Positions 50,948-60,921 are shown, counted from the stretch's first letter. The stretch: 64,000 bases of DNA from JAITWN01 sp964437335 (GCA_964437335.1 CAYTGL010000007.1:1-64000); one strand, 5' to 3'. Program-made: numbers and translations. Notes: generated from the sequence alone by a model not told the origin.

Positions 50948-51214
50948 ATGCGACAGAACGAGCTTGAACGACTGGTGAGTTCTGCGAAATGCCGTGTCTT
51001 CGGCTGGGAAGACGCCGGCAATGACGCCCATCGGCAGACGATGGCCAGTTTGATCTCAGGATTCAATCACCCCGACGCCACCGTGCTTTGTGAACCAAGC
51101 TTGGCTTGCACGACGAATCGTCCACCAGACCTTGCTCTGGTTGATACCGTGGCTGGGCTGAACGTCGTTGAGGTAATCGGAGGCATGGATGTTCTCTTTG
51201 AAGCGAGGGAGGCT
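50948..51214 (+). pseudogene. Truncated N-terminal part of a nuclease-like protein
   Basis: The frame begins MRQNELERLVSSAKCRVFGW, HRQTMASLISGFNHPDATVL, then RPPDLALVDTVAGLNVVEVI: a PD-x-x-x-E pattern where the final Lys is replaced by Ile. The open frame continues to 51409 only by reading antisense through the XRE gene. The gene probably lost its 3' end when the defence module arrived. Confidence 0.4.
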
Positions 51215-51526
51215 TCACTCAATCAGCCTATCCAACTCGGCGTCACTCATCGCCGTAATTGCTCGAAACACATCTGGCCGCTCCTGAATCCGCTTCCGAA
51301 TCGCCTCCGGCACCCGATCAGTCAGGAGCAACAACTCGTCCGCATCGGCATCCAGGGCATCGGCCAGCTTGAGGACGAAGCCCTCACTGGGATAGTCACC
51401 TGCGTTTAGCCGTGCATTCTCCACCTTGGAGATGTAGGACAAGCTGACCGACAGGCGCTCGGCGAGCTTCTGCTGCGTAAGCCGTCGAAGTTTTCGAAGT
51501 TCACGAACTCGGTCGCCAAACCGCAT
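51215..51526 (-). CDS. XRE-family regulator of the defence operon
   Basis: 103 aa. HTH over residues 1-60: MRFGDRVRELRKLRRLTQQK, LAERLSVSLSYISKVENARL, EGFVLKLADALDADADELLL. The C-terminal helix (SDAELDRLIE) may be for dimerisation. It is divergent from the SNF2 helicase gene with 103 bp between the starts, so it is the probable repressor of the operon. Confidence 0.85.
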   Translation of the reverse strand: MRFGDRVRELRKLRRLTQQKLAERLSVSLSYISKVENARLNAGDYPSEGFVLKLADALDADADELLLLTDRVPEAIRKRIQERPDVFRAITAMSDAELDRLIE

Positions 51527-51629
51527 TTCATAGCCTGTGGATTGGTTGCCTCACCCCCCCCTCTACTGTATGGTGGTGGTACAAAATGGTCAAGAATTAC
51601 AGCATTGATAACGGCAGGGCCACAGACGC
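51527..51629. promoter_or_regulatory. Divergent promoter region with a C8 tract
   Basis: The region contains a run of eight C at 51554-51561, an imperfect TGTATGGTGGTGGTACAAAA stretch (51567-51586) that could be an operator, and a weak GGCAGGG before the helicase start. No clear -10/-35 pair was assigned. Confidence 0.4.
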
Positions 51630-54600
51630 ATGTCGGGCACAAGAGAAGAAACACAATTTCCAGAAGTTGGGCAGGCGGTGCAAGTTCGCAACCGCCTGGC
51701 AACCGTACGTGCTGTTGAGCCCTATGACACCCGTGGTCAGCAGGGACGCCTGCATATAGTGGAGGTCGAGTACCTCGACGACTGTCGATACCCGGAAGCG
51801 GAGCAGGTGCTCTGGGAGATCGAGGCGACGGCGAAAGTTCTGGGATCAACTTCGCTGCCTAGTGTCGATGCGAACAATCCCGACAACCCGGTGGCCCTGC
51901 AATCGTTCGTCAACGCACACCGCTGGACACGACTGAACCGCCTTCGTGAGTCGGAAGACATCAAGGACGAGCCGATTCTCGGCGTCTGGAACTCGGCAAT
52001 TCAAGTTCATCCGTATCAGCTTGAGCCGGTGATCCGTGCGTTGTCGATGCCACGAGTAAGCCTTCTTCTTGCCGATGGCGTCGGTCTCGGAAAGACGATT
52101 CAGGCAGGTCTTGTGCTCGAAGAACTTCTGCTTCGTCGCCGAATTCGCCGAGTTCTAGTAATGTGCCCTGCGATGCTTCAGCGGCAGTGGCAGATCGAAC
52201 TGACCCGCAAGTTCAATTTGAATTTCGAGGTCATCGACTCGGACTCGACATTCCAGCTTCGCCGCCGCATGGGGATCGACACAAATCCATGGAAGGCGTT
52301 TCCACGCATCATCACGTCGATGGACTACCTGCGAATGCCGGACATCTTGCAGCAGTTCCTTCAGGCGTCTCAAATCGGCGATGACGGCAACGGACAGATT
52401 CTCGCTCACGCACCGTGGGACTTGTTGATTGTTGATGAATGTCACCACTTTGCCCCCACCAGCGGAAGTCGAGCCAGCCAGCGAACTCGGATGCTGCGTG
52501 AAATCCGCTTTCTGTTTGAGCATCGCCTCTTCGCCTCGGCAACGCCCCACAACGGCAAGACGGTCAGTTTCACCGGGTTACTCGAACTCCTTGACCCTGT
52601 CCGCTTTCAGATGCATTACGAATTGGATGATCAAACTCGAAGCAGCCTGCGGGATGTTCGCATCCGCCGACTAAAGGACGACATCAACGCCCATTCGCTT
52701 CACAAGCCGTTTGCAGAACAGCACGAACCGGAATCTCTCGCCGTTAAGCTGTCGTCGGATGAGATCGAATTGTTTGCCGCTTTGCGGGAGTACCGTACCA
52801 AGGGTGAAGCGGCACTAAAGCACGCCGACAGCAAGGAACGCTGGCTCGGTAAGTTCATCTACTCAATGCTCACCAAGCGGTTGCTTTCCTGCCCGTTTGC
52901 GTTTGCCCGAACGTGGTGGCGGCACGTCGAGCCGGATGAGGAACTCAACGAAGACGAAAACCTGTTCAAGCTGGCAGAAGTATCCGCCCAGCGAGCCGAA
53001 GATCAGGTCAAGAGTGATGAAGAACGCTCGACGCTCGAAGACGATGCCGCCCGATACAGTGGTGCCTGGCTGCGGAAGCGTGGAGACTCGCTGCAAGAAT
53101 TGCAAGAGCGGGTTGGGCGAGCCTTAGAGAAGATCGGGTACGACCGAGCGAGCATCGAAGACGAATCGAAGGTGGCCAAACTCGCCAAGAAATCCGATTC
53201 CAAAACAGAGCGACTCGTTCAATGGGTCAAGGATCATCTTTTCAAGAATGGCGAACTGCGTGACGATGAACGATTGCTTGTGTTCACCGAGTACAAGGAA
53301 ACGCTCTTCTATCTCGAAGAACGCTTCAAGCATCTTGGTTTCGACAAAAACACGATGCGGCTCCTCTTCGGCGGTTTGACATCGAGGGAGTTCGAAAGCG
53401 TCAAAGGGGATTTCGAAGACGAAACCGCACCCGTTCGATTGCTGCTGGCGACCGACGCCGCCTCGGAAGGCATCAACATGCAGCAGGAATGCCGGTGGAT
53501 TATCCATTACGACATTCCGTGGTCGCCGTCGAAGCTCCAACAACGAAACGGTCGTGTTTCACGTCACGGTCAAATGCGGGATGTCCACATTCACTATTTC
53601 CGCTGCGATGAAGAAGAAGACATGGACTTCCTGTTCAAGGTTGCCGAGAAAGTCGAGCAGGTCCGCCAAGACCTCGGCAGCGTCGAACGCATCTTTGAAG
53701 CCGCCATTCAGCGGCACTTCAAGGGGATCAAGACCTCGATCAAAGAAGTCGGCCTGCTGGTCGATGACGAGATCAAGCACAGCCAACAAGAAGACCAACT
53801 CGGTCAAAGCACCGGCGACGACATCGAAGACCTCACCAGGCGTGCCAGAGAACTCCTGGAAAGCACCGACGACCGGCTCGGCATTTCTCCGCAAGCGTTG
53901 ATCGATATCCTGAAAGCTGCCATCACGGTCGAAGGTGCAGGAGCACTCGATGAGGTCAAGGCAAAGCCTGGCTTCTTTCGATTGCGTCCCCCGCCCCGCT
54001 GGGAAGGGCTCGCCAAGCAAACACTCAGCGTTGGTTCGCAGTCCGACCGCATGGAAATCCTGTTCGACGCTACCCTTGCCGAGAAGGAGAAGAACGGCCG
54101 TCGCATCATGCGGCTCGACAAACATCAATGCCTGATGCGTCTGGGGCATCCCATTATGCGGCAAGCGATGGCAACGCTCTGCCGTCAGCTTCATGATCCA
54201 TCTTCTAAGCAGCCAATCTTCCGCTGGTCTGTCGCCGCCATGCAGGGCAGCGGCTTCGAGGCGTTGCTCGTCTATCACCACACACTGACGGCGATCAACC
54301 AACTTCGGGAACCTCTGCACGATGAAGTCCGGGCGACCGTTTTTCGGGTCGAGGGGGATAATCTCACGCAAGTCGAAGACGAGTTCGCCCAGCGAGTGCT
54401 GCATTCCCAGCTTTATCCCGTCAAGTCCGCCAACCGTCGGGAGAATTGGGTTAGCACACTACGAGGTCACTGGTACGAACATCGCTCAGCCCTCGAATCG
54501 TATGACGACCAGCAAGAGGAATTCTGGAAAACTGGATTTGAGCAGCGTGCCCAGCAAGCCCTGAAGCGGGAATTGGATGACACGAGAGCCAGCTACAAGC

Positions 54601-54926
54601 ACCGGCTTGCCGAACTAAGGGACCGCAGCCGAGACAAAGAGATCGAGAAATTGGCGAGACAGCTTTTTGAAGAGCAGCGTGAAGCCTTGCAGCGCACTTT
54701 GTTTGAAGAAATCGAAGAGGACAAGCGAAGTCGCCTGGCCGGGATCGAAGAGCAGATGGCGGTTCTGAAGCAGGACGTGGAACGCACACGACAAACTCTC
54801 GAAATCGAACGGGATCGCCGCATCAAGGAAGTCCTCCCCAACCGGTTTGCGATTCGGGAAGTCCGGGTCCTGCCGCTGGCCGTAATGTACGTCGTTCCGG
54901 CGACAGCGGAGGATCGGCAGTCATGA
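51630..54926 (+). CDS. drmD: SNF2-family helicase, DISARM DrmD-like
   Basis: 1098 aa. The N-terminal 90 residues (VGQAVQVRNRLATVRAVEPY) form a small beta domain. Helicase motifs: Walker A LLLADGVGLGKTIQAGLVLE (near 145), DECH in LLIVDECHHFAP (about 266), SATPH (about 304), and the C-terminal lobe with LLATDAASEGINMQQECRW, IPWSPSKLQQRNGRVSRHGQ (about 640). The last 250 residues are coiled coil (KEIEKLARQLFEEQREALQR). SNF2 helicases of this layout open class 1 DISARM loci (DrmD). They are thought to translocate on dsDNA and help recognise or block incoming phage DNA. The next gene starts at the overlapping ATGA. Confidence 0.8.
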   Translation: MSGTREETQFPEVGQAVQVRNRLATVRAVEPYDTRGQQGRLHIVEVEYLDDCRYPEAEQVLWEIEATAKVLGSTSLPSVDANNPDNPVALQSFVNAHRWTRLNRLRESEDIKDEPILGVWNSAIQVHPYQLEPVIRALSMPRVSLLLADGVGLGKTIQAGLVLEELLLRRRIRRVLVMCPAMLQRQWQIELTRKFNLNFEVIDSDSTFQLRRRMGIDTNPWKAFPRIITSMDYLRMPDILQQFLQASQIGDDGNGQILAHAPWDLLIVDECHHFAPTSGSRASQRTRMLREIRFLFEHRLFASATPHNGKTVSFTGLLELLDPVRFQMHYELDDQTRSSLRDVRIRRLKDDINAHSLHKPFAEQHEPESLAVKLSSDEIELFAALREYRTKGEAALKHADSKERWLGKFIYSMLTKRLLSCPFAFARTWWRHVEPDEELNEDENLFKLAEVSAQRAEDQVKSDEERSTLEDDAARYSGAWLRKRGDSLQELQERVGRALEKIGYDRASIEDESKVAKLAKKSDSKTERLVQWVKDHLFKNGELRDDERLLVFTEYKETLFYLEERFKHLGFDKNTMRLLFGGLTSREFESVKGDFEDETAPVRLLLATDAASEGINMQQECRWIIHYDIPWSPSKLQQRNGRVSRHGQMRDVHIHYFRCDEEEDMDFLFKVAEKVEQVRQDLGSVERIFEAAIQRHFKGIKTSIKEVGLLVDDEIKHSQQEDQLGQSTGDDIEDLTRRARELLESTDDRLGISPQALIDILKAAITVEGAGALDEVKAKPGFFRLRPPPRWEGLAKQTLSVGSQSDRMEILFDATLAEKEKNGRRIMRLDKHQCLMRLGHPIMRQAMATLCRQLHDPSSKQPIFRWSVAAMQGSGFEALLVYHHTLTAINQLREPLHDEVRATVFRVEGDNLTQVEDEFAQRVLHSQLYPVKSANRRENWVSTLRGHWYEHRSALESYDDQQEEFWKTGFEQRAQQALKRELDDTRASYKHRLAELRDRSRDKEIEKLARQLFEEQREALQRTLFEEIEEDKRSRLAGIEEQMAVLKQDVERTRQTLEIERDRRIKEVLPNRFAIREVRVLPLAVMYVVPATAEDRQS

Positions 54927-57900
54927 ATAGCGAAGACACCCGATTCGCCTGGTGGAGTCGTCTGCGTCACAGTGGGCTGTTACTCTCCCCCGTTGTTCAA
55001 ATCGAAAAGTATGCCAATGCACCGGAAGAACCCAAGTGGTATCAGCCGGAAAAGCTTCGTACCTCCTACAACCGCTTCTTGGCTTCGATTGATCGCAGCA
55101 AGGATCGCCCACAGCTTGCTCAGGGAGACATCCTGACTTGGGTCGATGCGTTGCTGGAAAAGTACGTCGGTCACGAAGACCAGCGATTGTCCCGCTCGCA
55201 CAGCATCCCCGAAACGCTGACGGCCGTCATTCGCATCGGCAGTCGCACCGAGACGCTCCGACCGGATCGAGTCCTCTTCGCCGAAGATGGCAAGTCGCCA
55301 CTGCTGCTGATCAAGGCTGACACTTCGCCGCACATCGGTCGTGGTAAGGGACGCACTGAATATGCCCGATTCCTGGAACTGTTACGGGGCAGCGGACATC
55401 GACTGGGACTGCTGACCAACGGGCTGCAATTCCGACTGGTCTACGCTGGTCTCGATTTCGAGTCCTGGTGCGAGTGGGAAAGCGAACGCTGGTTTGAGGA
55501 TGCCGAAGGTGCCGAGGAACTTCTCGGTCTTCGACAGATTCTGTTCCCCACGCAAATCACCGACCCCAAAGGCGAAGTGATCGGTGCCGGGTTGCCCGGC
55601 CTGCTCGCCGCCATTGAGGAATCACGCAAGCGACAGGCTGACCTGTCTCAAGTTCTGCGGGAAAACGTGCGTCAGGCGGTCGAACTGCTGTTGGAAGATG
55701 TCTCCAACGCCAGCCGTACTGATGCCGATCTGTTCAATCACTTGGTTTCGCTTGCAACTTCGGACAAGCACCTTACCGATGTTGAGGCCCAGGAAGCTCT
55801 GCTGCAAGCCACGGTGCGGGTCGTCATGCGAATGGTGGTGTGCCTGTTCGCTGAATCCCGTGGACTGCTGCCGGTCAATGACCTGATCTACTCGCAAGCC
55901 TATGGCGTGCGGACGCTCTACGAACTACTCGACGAAACTGTCCGGCACGAAGGGAGCCAGTTGGGGCTGATGAGTCGGCAGTCGGCATGGGCACGCTTGA
56001 TGGCGTTATTCCGGCTGATTCATGGCGGCAGTTCTCACGGCGGTTTTCCGTTGCGTCCCTACGGTGGAGCGTTGTTTCGACCGGGTGCAGCCGATGCGGA
56101 CGATCCAGTCTCACGGGCGTTGTTCATTCTGGAACACAAGGTCAACGTCAACGACGCCACGATCTTCCGGGTGTTGCGAAAGCTGCTGCGAGGTCCGCTG
56201 CCGGTACTGCGGGGACGCTCGAAGACCTACGTCGAAGGTCCGGTCGATTACACCGAACTCCGCACCGAGTTCATCGGCTTGATCTACGAAGGTCTGCTCG
56301 ACTACCGGGTCAAACGCACCACCGAAGAAATTGGTCCGCAGGTGTTCCTCAAACTCGGTCGTCAGCCGGTACTGCCGCTCTCCCGGCTTGAATCGATGCT
56401 TGCGGACGATCCCAACAGCCTCAAAGACTTGTTCACCAAGCTGAAGAAAGAATCGGTCGCCGCCACAGTCGAATCGGATGACGAAGCTGAGGAGTCCGAA
56501 GAAGACTCGACTGAAAACGAAGAGAGTGAAGAGACAACTGACGAACTTTCGGTGGAAACCGAAGAGGAAGAAGAAGTCACCGATCAGACGTACCTCGACG
56601 CATTGCAAGCGGCACGCAGGTGGGCACGTCAGGCGATCATCGCCACTAAGCTGATCGGGCAGCAGCGAGCGAGAGAGACTGACACCGAATACGATCAGCG
56701 TATCGAAGTGGCGATTGACGAACTGATTGACCGGGTGGTTGCTCCCGGTGAGTTTTACTTAGTTCGAGCGGGAAACACTCGCAAGGGTACAGGCGCATTC
56801 TACACTCGACCGCAGCTTGCGGTGCCGACTGTCCACCGCACATTGGAACCGCTCTGTTTTGATAAAGACGACAAGGGCGTTCTCACCCCGAAGTCGCCGG
56901 ATGAGATTCTGGCTCTCAAAGTCTGCGATCCGGCGTGCGGCTCAGCATCGTTCCTTGTCGCCGCCCTCCATTATCTGACGGATGCTCTCTACAAATCGCT
57001 CTGCTTTCACTGCGGACTCGATGATCCGAAGCGGGCTGCGAAGATCACGCTCCCTTTCGGCAAGCCAGCGACCGGCAAGGACACCGACGCCACGGTGCCG
57101 CTTCCCCCGGACGATCCGAACCGGGGCGAAGAATTCGCAGAGCGGGTGCAGGCGTTGTTACGGCGTCACATCGTTGAACGCTGCATCTACGGCGTGGACA
57201 TCAACCCGCTTGCAATCGAGTTCGCCCGTGTGTCGCTGTGGGTCGAGACGCTCGATCCCGAACTGCCCTTCTCGTTCCTCGATCACAAGATCAAGGTTGG
57301 GAACGCACTTGTTGGCTGTTGGCTCAATCAGTTCGAGCACTACCCAATCAAAGCGTGGGAACGCAACGGCGGCGACGATCCAGATAGCAAGACCAGCGGC
57401 CCTCGCTCCGAGCGGATCGACACGTTCCTGAAAGGAGAACAAGTCGAGAAGAAATCGAAGACCGGGAAAGTGCAGCGACGACGCAGTGGCGATGGAATCA
57501 TTAAACAGCAAATGCGGGAAGCGATTGCGGATCGCCAGATTGCTGAGTCTTCACTTTTCGCTGGACTCGGCATCGATCTGGATACCACTCTGCAAGATGC
57601 ACAAGACGAGTATGAACAACTTCACGCCATACCAATCAGTGCCGATCCTGCTGAGCGAGAACGGCTCTATCGGGAACGGATCGAAGGCAGTCCTTCGCAC
57701 CAGCGCCTCAAACAGGCCATGGACGAGTGGTGTAGTGTTTGGTTTTGGTCCGCTCAGGAGGACTCGCTTCCAGCGGTTCCCACTCCACTGACGTTCCACA
57801 ACGATGATGATAAAAAGGCAGCCATCGTTCGTGCTCTCTCAGGTGAGTTGAAGTTCTTTCATTGGGAACTTGAATTCCCAGATGTGTTCAATGTTGAGCG

Positions 57901-60019
57901 ACAAGGCTTTAATGCGGTCATCGGCAATCCGCCGTGGGAAGTTATGAAGCCGAACTCGATGGAGTTCTTCGCAGAGCACGAACCGCTGTATCGGTCCCTG
58001 GAAAAGCAGGCAGCTTTGGCACGCCAACAAGAACTCTTCGCCGCCATCGACAGTCTCAAGTCTGATTGGGATGACTACAATGGTGTCTTCAAGTCCATGT
58101 CGAACTACGTGAAGCACGTGTCGTCGCCGTTCGATCTCTCACTTGCTCGTGGCAATGCCGACAAGGAAATTCACCGTTTTTGGACTCAGCAACGCTCCCG
58201 CAGTCGGTGCTTTGCCACAGCGGACGTACCGTTCCGTCATCAAGGAAGCGCCGACCTTAACTCGTATAAGCTGTTCCTCGAATCTGCCTATCACTTGCTT
58301 GCCCGCACTGGACGCATGGGATTCATTGTTCCTTCCGGCATCTACACAGACCTCGGTAGCAGAGACTTGCGACAGTTGTTTCTCAACAAGGCACAGTGGC
58401 AGTGGTTGTTCGGCTTCATCAATTGGGAATTAATTTTCAACATCTACTACCGGTTCAAGTTTGTGGCGTTGATTGTTGAGAAGACCCAGCCACCAGAGAC
58501 ACACAAGATTTCTTCAGCGTTCGGTCGGTACAAGATCAGCGATTGGGAGCAAGCTGAGTCAGTTTCGTTCCCTTTGCCGAAGAACAACATTCTTGAATTC
58601 AGCCCAAAAAGCCTTTCGGTCATAGAGGTTGCCAATGAACGTGACTTGGCAATCTTTCGCACAATTTATGCTCACTCCGTTCGACTTGGCGACGATACTG
58701 CCGATTGGCATTTCGAGTTTGCACGTGAATTCGACATGACAAACGACTCGAAGCACTTTAAGCCACGAGAGTGGTGGGAGAAACGAGGCTTCGCTCCCGA
58801 TATATTCGGTAGAAGAGTAAATGACGCTGGCGATGTGGCACTCCCACTATACGAAGGGAGGATGATTGGACAGTTCGACTTCGCACAAAAGCGATACATC
58901 AGCGGAAGGGGTAGAACGGCAGTTTGGAGCGAGTCAGGATTCGAAGGCAAAACGATAGAACCTCAATTCCTTGTCGATGAAGCAACTGTCCTAGCATGGC
59001 AGAAGTCCGTAAGAACGCCGAAGCTTGCGTTTATGGATGTGGCGTCTTCAACGAATGCACGCAGTTTCATTGGTTCATACCTCAAGACTTTTCCGGCAAA
59101 CCACAAGACACCGGTGCTGCAAGTCAACAATGGATGCATCAGCAGCACACTGTTGGCGACCGCCGTGCTCAACTCGTTTGCGTTTGACTATGCCCTCCGT
59201 GCTCGTCTCGGTGGCTTGTCGCTGGGGTGGTTCATTTTGGAAGAGTGTCCTGTCCCCACTTCCATTCTCCCAGGGGTTCGAGAACTCCTGATTTCGAACA
59301 CGCTTCGTCTAAACCTCGTCCACCGGCTCTTTGCCCCAGAATGGCTTCTGTTTCGTGAGTTGAGCATCATTCGAGGCGACATTGAATGGAAGGAGTGCTG
59401 GGCGACAACCGTAATTGATCGAGTTCGTTTGCGGTTGCAAATCGATGCGGCTATCGCAGATTCTTATGGATTGGCTGTGTCTGACTTTGAATGGATGCTT
59501 AGAGATGACCTATCGAACCCTACTGGTTTCCATCGAGTAGATAAGCAACTTCCCCATGAGGAGCGACTAACTGGATTGTCGGCACGGGCATTTCGGGCAT
59601 TGAAGGAAGGCAAATGGTCAGCCGAGACGGTGGGGCAGCTTTCCAACGATGAGTTCTTCGACCTCCTCGGCATCCCCGAATTGACGAATTCCGAAGCCGC
59701 CAAAGCCAAGGGACTTCCTGGTCCGCTAATCCTAAAGCGGGATGGCTGTCACTCGTGGCACCCGGAGAACTTCTCCGCAGACGATCCCCGCCATGGCTGG
59801 ACATGGGAAGACTGCCGAAAAGATGCCATCGCCCTCCTCGGCAGCGAGCAAGCACTCGAAAAGTACATCGCCCAAGCCACCGCCACTGGCGAGGGTGACG
59901 GTCAAGAAGACGAGGAACCTACCCCAAGCAACTCCGGCTCCAAAGACCTACTCGGTAACCCCATCCCCACTGACCTCTTTGGCAACGAACTTCCTCCTCA
60001 AAAAAGACAAAGACGGTGA
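54923..60019 (+). CDS. drmMI: Very large adenine-specific DNA methyltransferase, DrmMI-like
   Basis: 1698 aa. The N-terminal part (to about 250) resembles a restriction-type nuclease fold: RPDRVLF (D115) and PLLLIKAD (K131), but the E of ExK is an L, so it may be inactive. A helical region is followed by an acidic Glu-rich linker (about 510-555), then the methyltransferase: GTGAFYTRPQLAVPTV, motif I VCDPACGSASF (669-674 for DPACGS), and motif IV GNPPW (NPPW 1002-1005), which indicates N6-adenine methylation. Motifs I and IV are about 330 residues apart, a long insert. The C-terminal part holds a target-recognition region (GRMGFIVPSGIYTDLGSRDL). It is expected to mark self DNA. Length exceeds the usual DrmMI. 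Confidence 0.8.
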   Translation: MNSEDTRFAWWSRLRHSGLLLSPVVQIEKYANAPEEPKWYQPEKLRTSYNRFLASIDRSKDRPQLAQGDILTWVDALLEKYVGHEDQRLSRSHSIPETLTAVIRIGSRTETLRPDRVLFAEDGKSPLLLIKADTSPHIGRGKGRTEYARFLELLRGSGHRLGLLTNGLQFRLVYAGLDFESWCEWESERWFEDAEGAEELLGLRQILFPTQITDPKGEVIGAGLPGLLAAIEESRKRQADLSQVLRENVRQAVELLLEDVSNASRTDADLFNHLVSLATSDKHLTDVEAQEALLQATVRVVMRMVVCLFAESRGLLPVNDLIYSQAYGVRTLYELLDETVRHEGSQLGLMSRQSAWARLMALFRLIHGGSSHGGFPLRPYGGALFRPGAADADDPVSRALFILEHKVNVNDATIFRVLRKLLRGPLPVLRGRSKTYVEGPVDYTELRTEFIGLIYEGLLDYRVKRTTEEIGPQVFLKLGRQPVLPLSRLESMLADDPNSLKDLFTKLKKESVAATVESDDEAEESEEDSTENEESEETTDELSVETEEEEEVTDQTYLDALQAARRWARQAIIATKLIGQQRARETDTEYDQRIEVAIDELIDRVVAPGEFYLVRAGNTRKGTGAFYTRPQLAVPTVHRTLEPLCFDKDDKGVLTPKSPDEILALKVCDPACGSASFLVAALHYLTDALYKSLCFHCGLDDPKRAAKITLPFGKPATGKDTDATVPLPPDDPNRGEEFAERVQALLRRHIVERCIYGVDINPLAIEFARVSLWVETLDPELPFSFLDHKIKVGNALVGCWLNQFEHYPIKAWERNGGDDPDSKTSGPRSERIDTFLKGEQVEKKSKTGKVQRRRSGDGIIKQQMREAIADRQIAESSLFAGLGIDLDTTLQDAQDEYEQLHAIPISADPAERERLYRERIEGSPSHQRLKQAMDEWCSVWFWSAQEDSLPAVPTPLTFHNDDDKKAAIVRALSGELKFFHWELEFPDVFNVERQGFNAVIGNPPWEVMKPNSMEFFAEHEPLYRSLEKQAALARQQELFAAIDSLKSDWDDYNGVFKSMSNYVKHVSSPFDLSLARGNADKEIHRFWTQQRSRSRCFATADVPFRHQGSADLNSYKLFLESAYHLLARTGRMGFIVPSGIYTDLGSRDLRQLFLNKAQWQWLFGFINWELIFNIYYRFKFVALIVEKTQPPETHKISSAFGRYKISDWEQAESVSFPLPKNNILEFSPKSLSVIEVANERDLAIFRTIYAHSVRLGDDTADWHFEFAREFDMTNDSKHFKPREWWEKRGFAPDIFGRRVNDAGDVALPLYEGRMIGQFDFAQKRYISGRGRTAVWSESGFEGKTIEPQFLVDEATVLAWQKSVRTPKLAFMDVASSTNARSFIGSYLKTFPANHKTPVLQVNNGCISSTLLATAVLNSFAFDYALRARLGGLSLGWFILEECPVPTSILPGVRELLISNTLRLNLVHRLFAPEWLLFRELSIIRGDIEWKECWATTVIDRVRLRLQIDAAIADSYGLAVSDFEWMLRDDLSNPTGFHRVDKQLPHEERLTGLSARAFRALKEGKWSAETVGQLSNDEFFDLLGIPELTNSEAAKAKGLPGPLILKRDGCHSWHPENFSADDPRHGWTWEDCRKDAIALLGSEQALEKYIAQATATGEGDGQEDEEPTPSNSGSKDLLGNPIPTDLFGNELPPQKRQRR

Positions 60020-60049
60020 GAATCTTTGTTCAACTAAGGGCGATCGACT

Positions 60050-60904
60050 ATGCCTGACGGTTTGGAGCGACGATACTATTTCTGGAGGAATGGACGACTT
60101 GAAGAAGTTGTTCGCACTAGGAGTAATAAGTATGGGAGTTGGAAGCTTAGCGACACCGATCCTGACTTAGTTGTTGCTATCGAGGACACTGCTGACGGCC
60201 CGGATCTGAAACTCGGGCAGGCTGCGACGATTCCCTTGTTATCATTAGCCCTGATTCGATGTCTTCGACCTTCTGGGCAACTCACTTCGATGGATCTTGG
60301 TCCCGACATTCCGAAAGAACTTGTCGATCAAATTGCAACTGTAACGGATGATGCTGTTGCACGAGTTGTAGCTCGTTTCCCAAGAGAGATAGCGGAGGAG
60401 CGTTTGACGGGGGTTTTGGATGACCGACTCGACCAGGTAACCGTGCGGGAAGGGGATTGGGAAGCACATGTTATTTTACAAGGGTTCTCTTCACAAAAGA
60501 AGGAACCGGTTACTAAGGCCGATTTGGGCATTCTTGTCGATATCCGTCGAGGCAACACCATTACACTAAAGGTGATATGGATTCAGGCAAAGCGAGATCC
60601 CAAGAATTTGAAAAATCCATTGCAGCTTGAAGATCTTGCCGATCAATTAAAGACAATGGCCGGTTTTACCAAAGAGGCTTATGGCTTGGTCTATACCCCA
60701 AAAGCAGTCTATGTAATTCGCCACGACAAGCCCCAAACTCGTTTGGTTCTGTCGAAGGTTGTTTCCGATATGCTGCAATGCAAGCGTGGTGACAGAAGAC
60801 CTTCCCTGGTAGCTTCAACATTGGATCGGAACTATGTTGTCGAAATTATCATTTTGGACCCAGAAGCCAAGCATCGTCCCATTGGCAAACGCCAACGCAA
60901 GTAA
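60050..60904 (+). CDS. Putative PD-(D/Q)xK nuclease-like protein inside the defence operon
   Basis: 284 aa, ATG 30 bp after the methylase stop with AAGGGCGA upstream. Residues 140-182 carry the nuclease pattern: an upstream Glu (E139 in DWEAHVILQG), then KADLGILVDI (D158), then VIWIQAKR (Q179-x-K181), the spacing and hydrophobicity of the Mrr-like PD-(D/Q)xK core. The N-terminal half (RRYYFWRNGRLEEVVRTRSN, and helical RVVARFPREIAEERLTGVLD) has no family I recognise. The C-terminus is basic (IGKRQRK). A DNA-cleaving effector is inferred from the motif. It is not a DISARM component that I know of. No HEPN or TIR domain is present. Confidence 0.6.
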   Translation: MPDGLERRYYFWRNGRLEEVVRTRSNKYGSWKLSDTDPDLVVAIEDTADGPDLKLGQAATIPLLSLALIRCLRPSGQLTSMDLGPDIPKELVDQIATVTDDAVARVVARFPREIAEERLTGVLDDRLDQVTVREGDWEAHVILQGFSSQKKEPVTKADLGILVDIRRGNTITLKVIWIQAKRDPKNLKNPLQLEDLADQLKTMAGFTKEAYGLVYTPKAVYVIRHDKPQTRLVLSKVVSDMLQCKRGDRRPSLVASTLDRNYVVEIIILDPEAKHRPIGKRQRK

Positions 60905-60921
60905 TAGCGAACATACTTTCA

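Noticed and set aside
53559..54404. 281-aa minus-strand ORF in the SNF2 helicase
   Set aside because: Antisense shadow of helicase codons; no motif.
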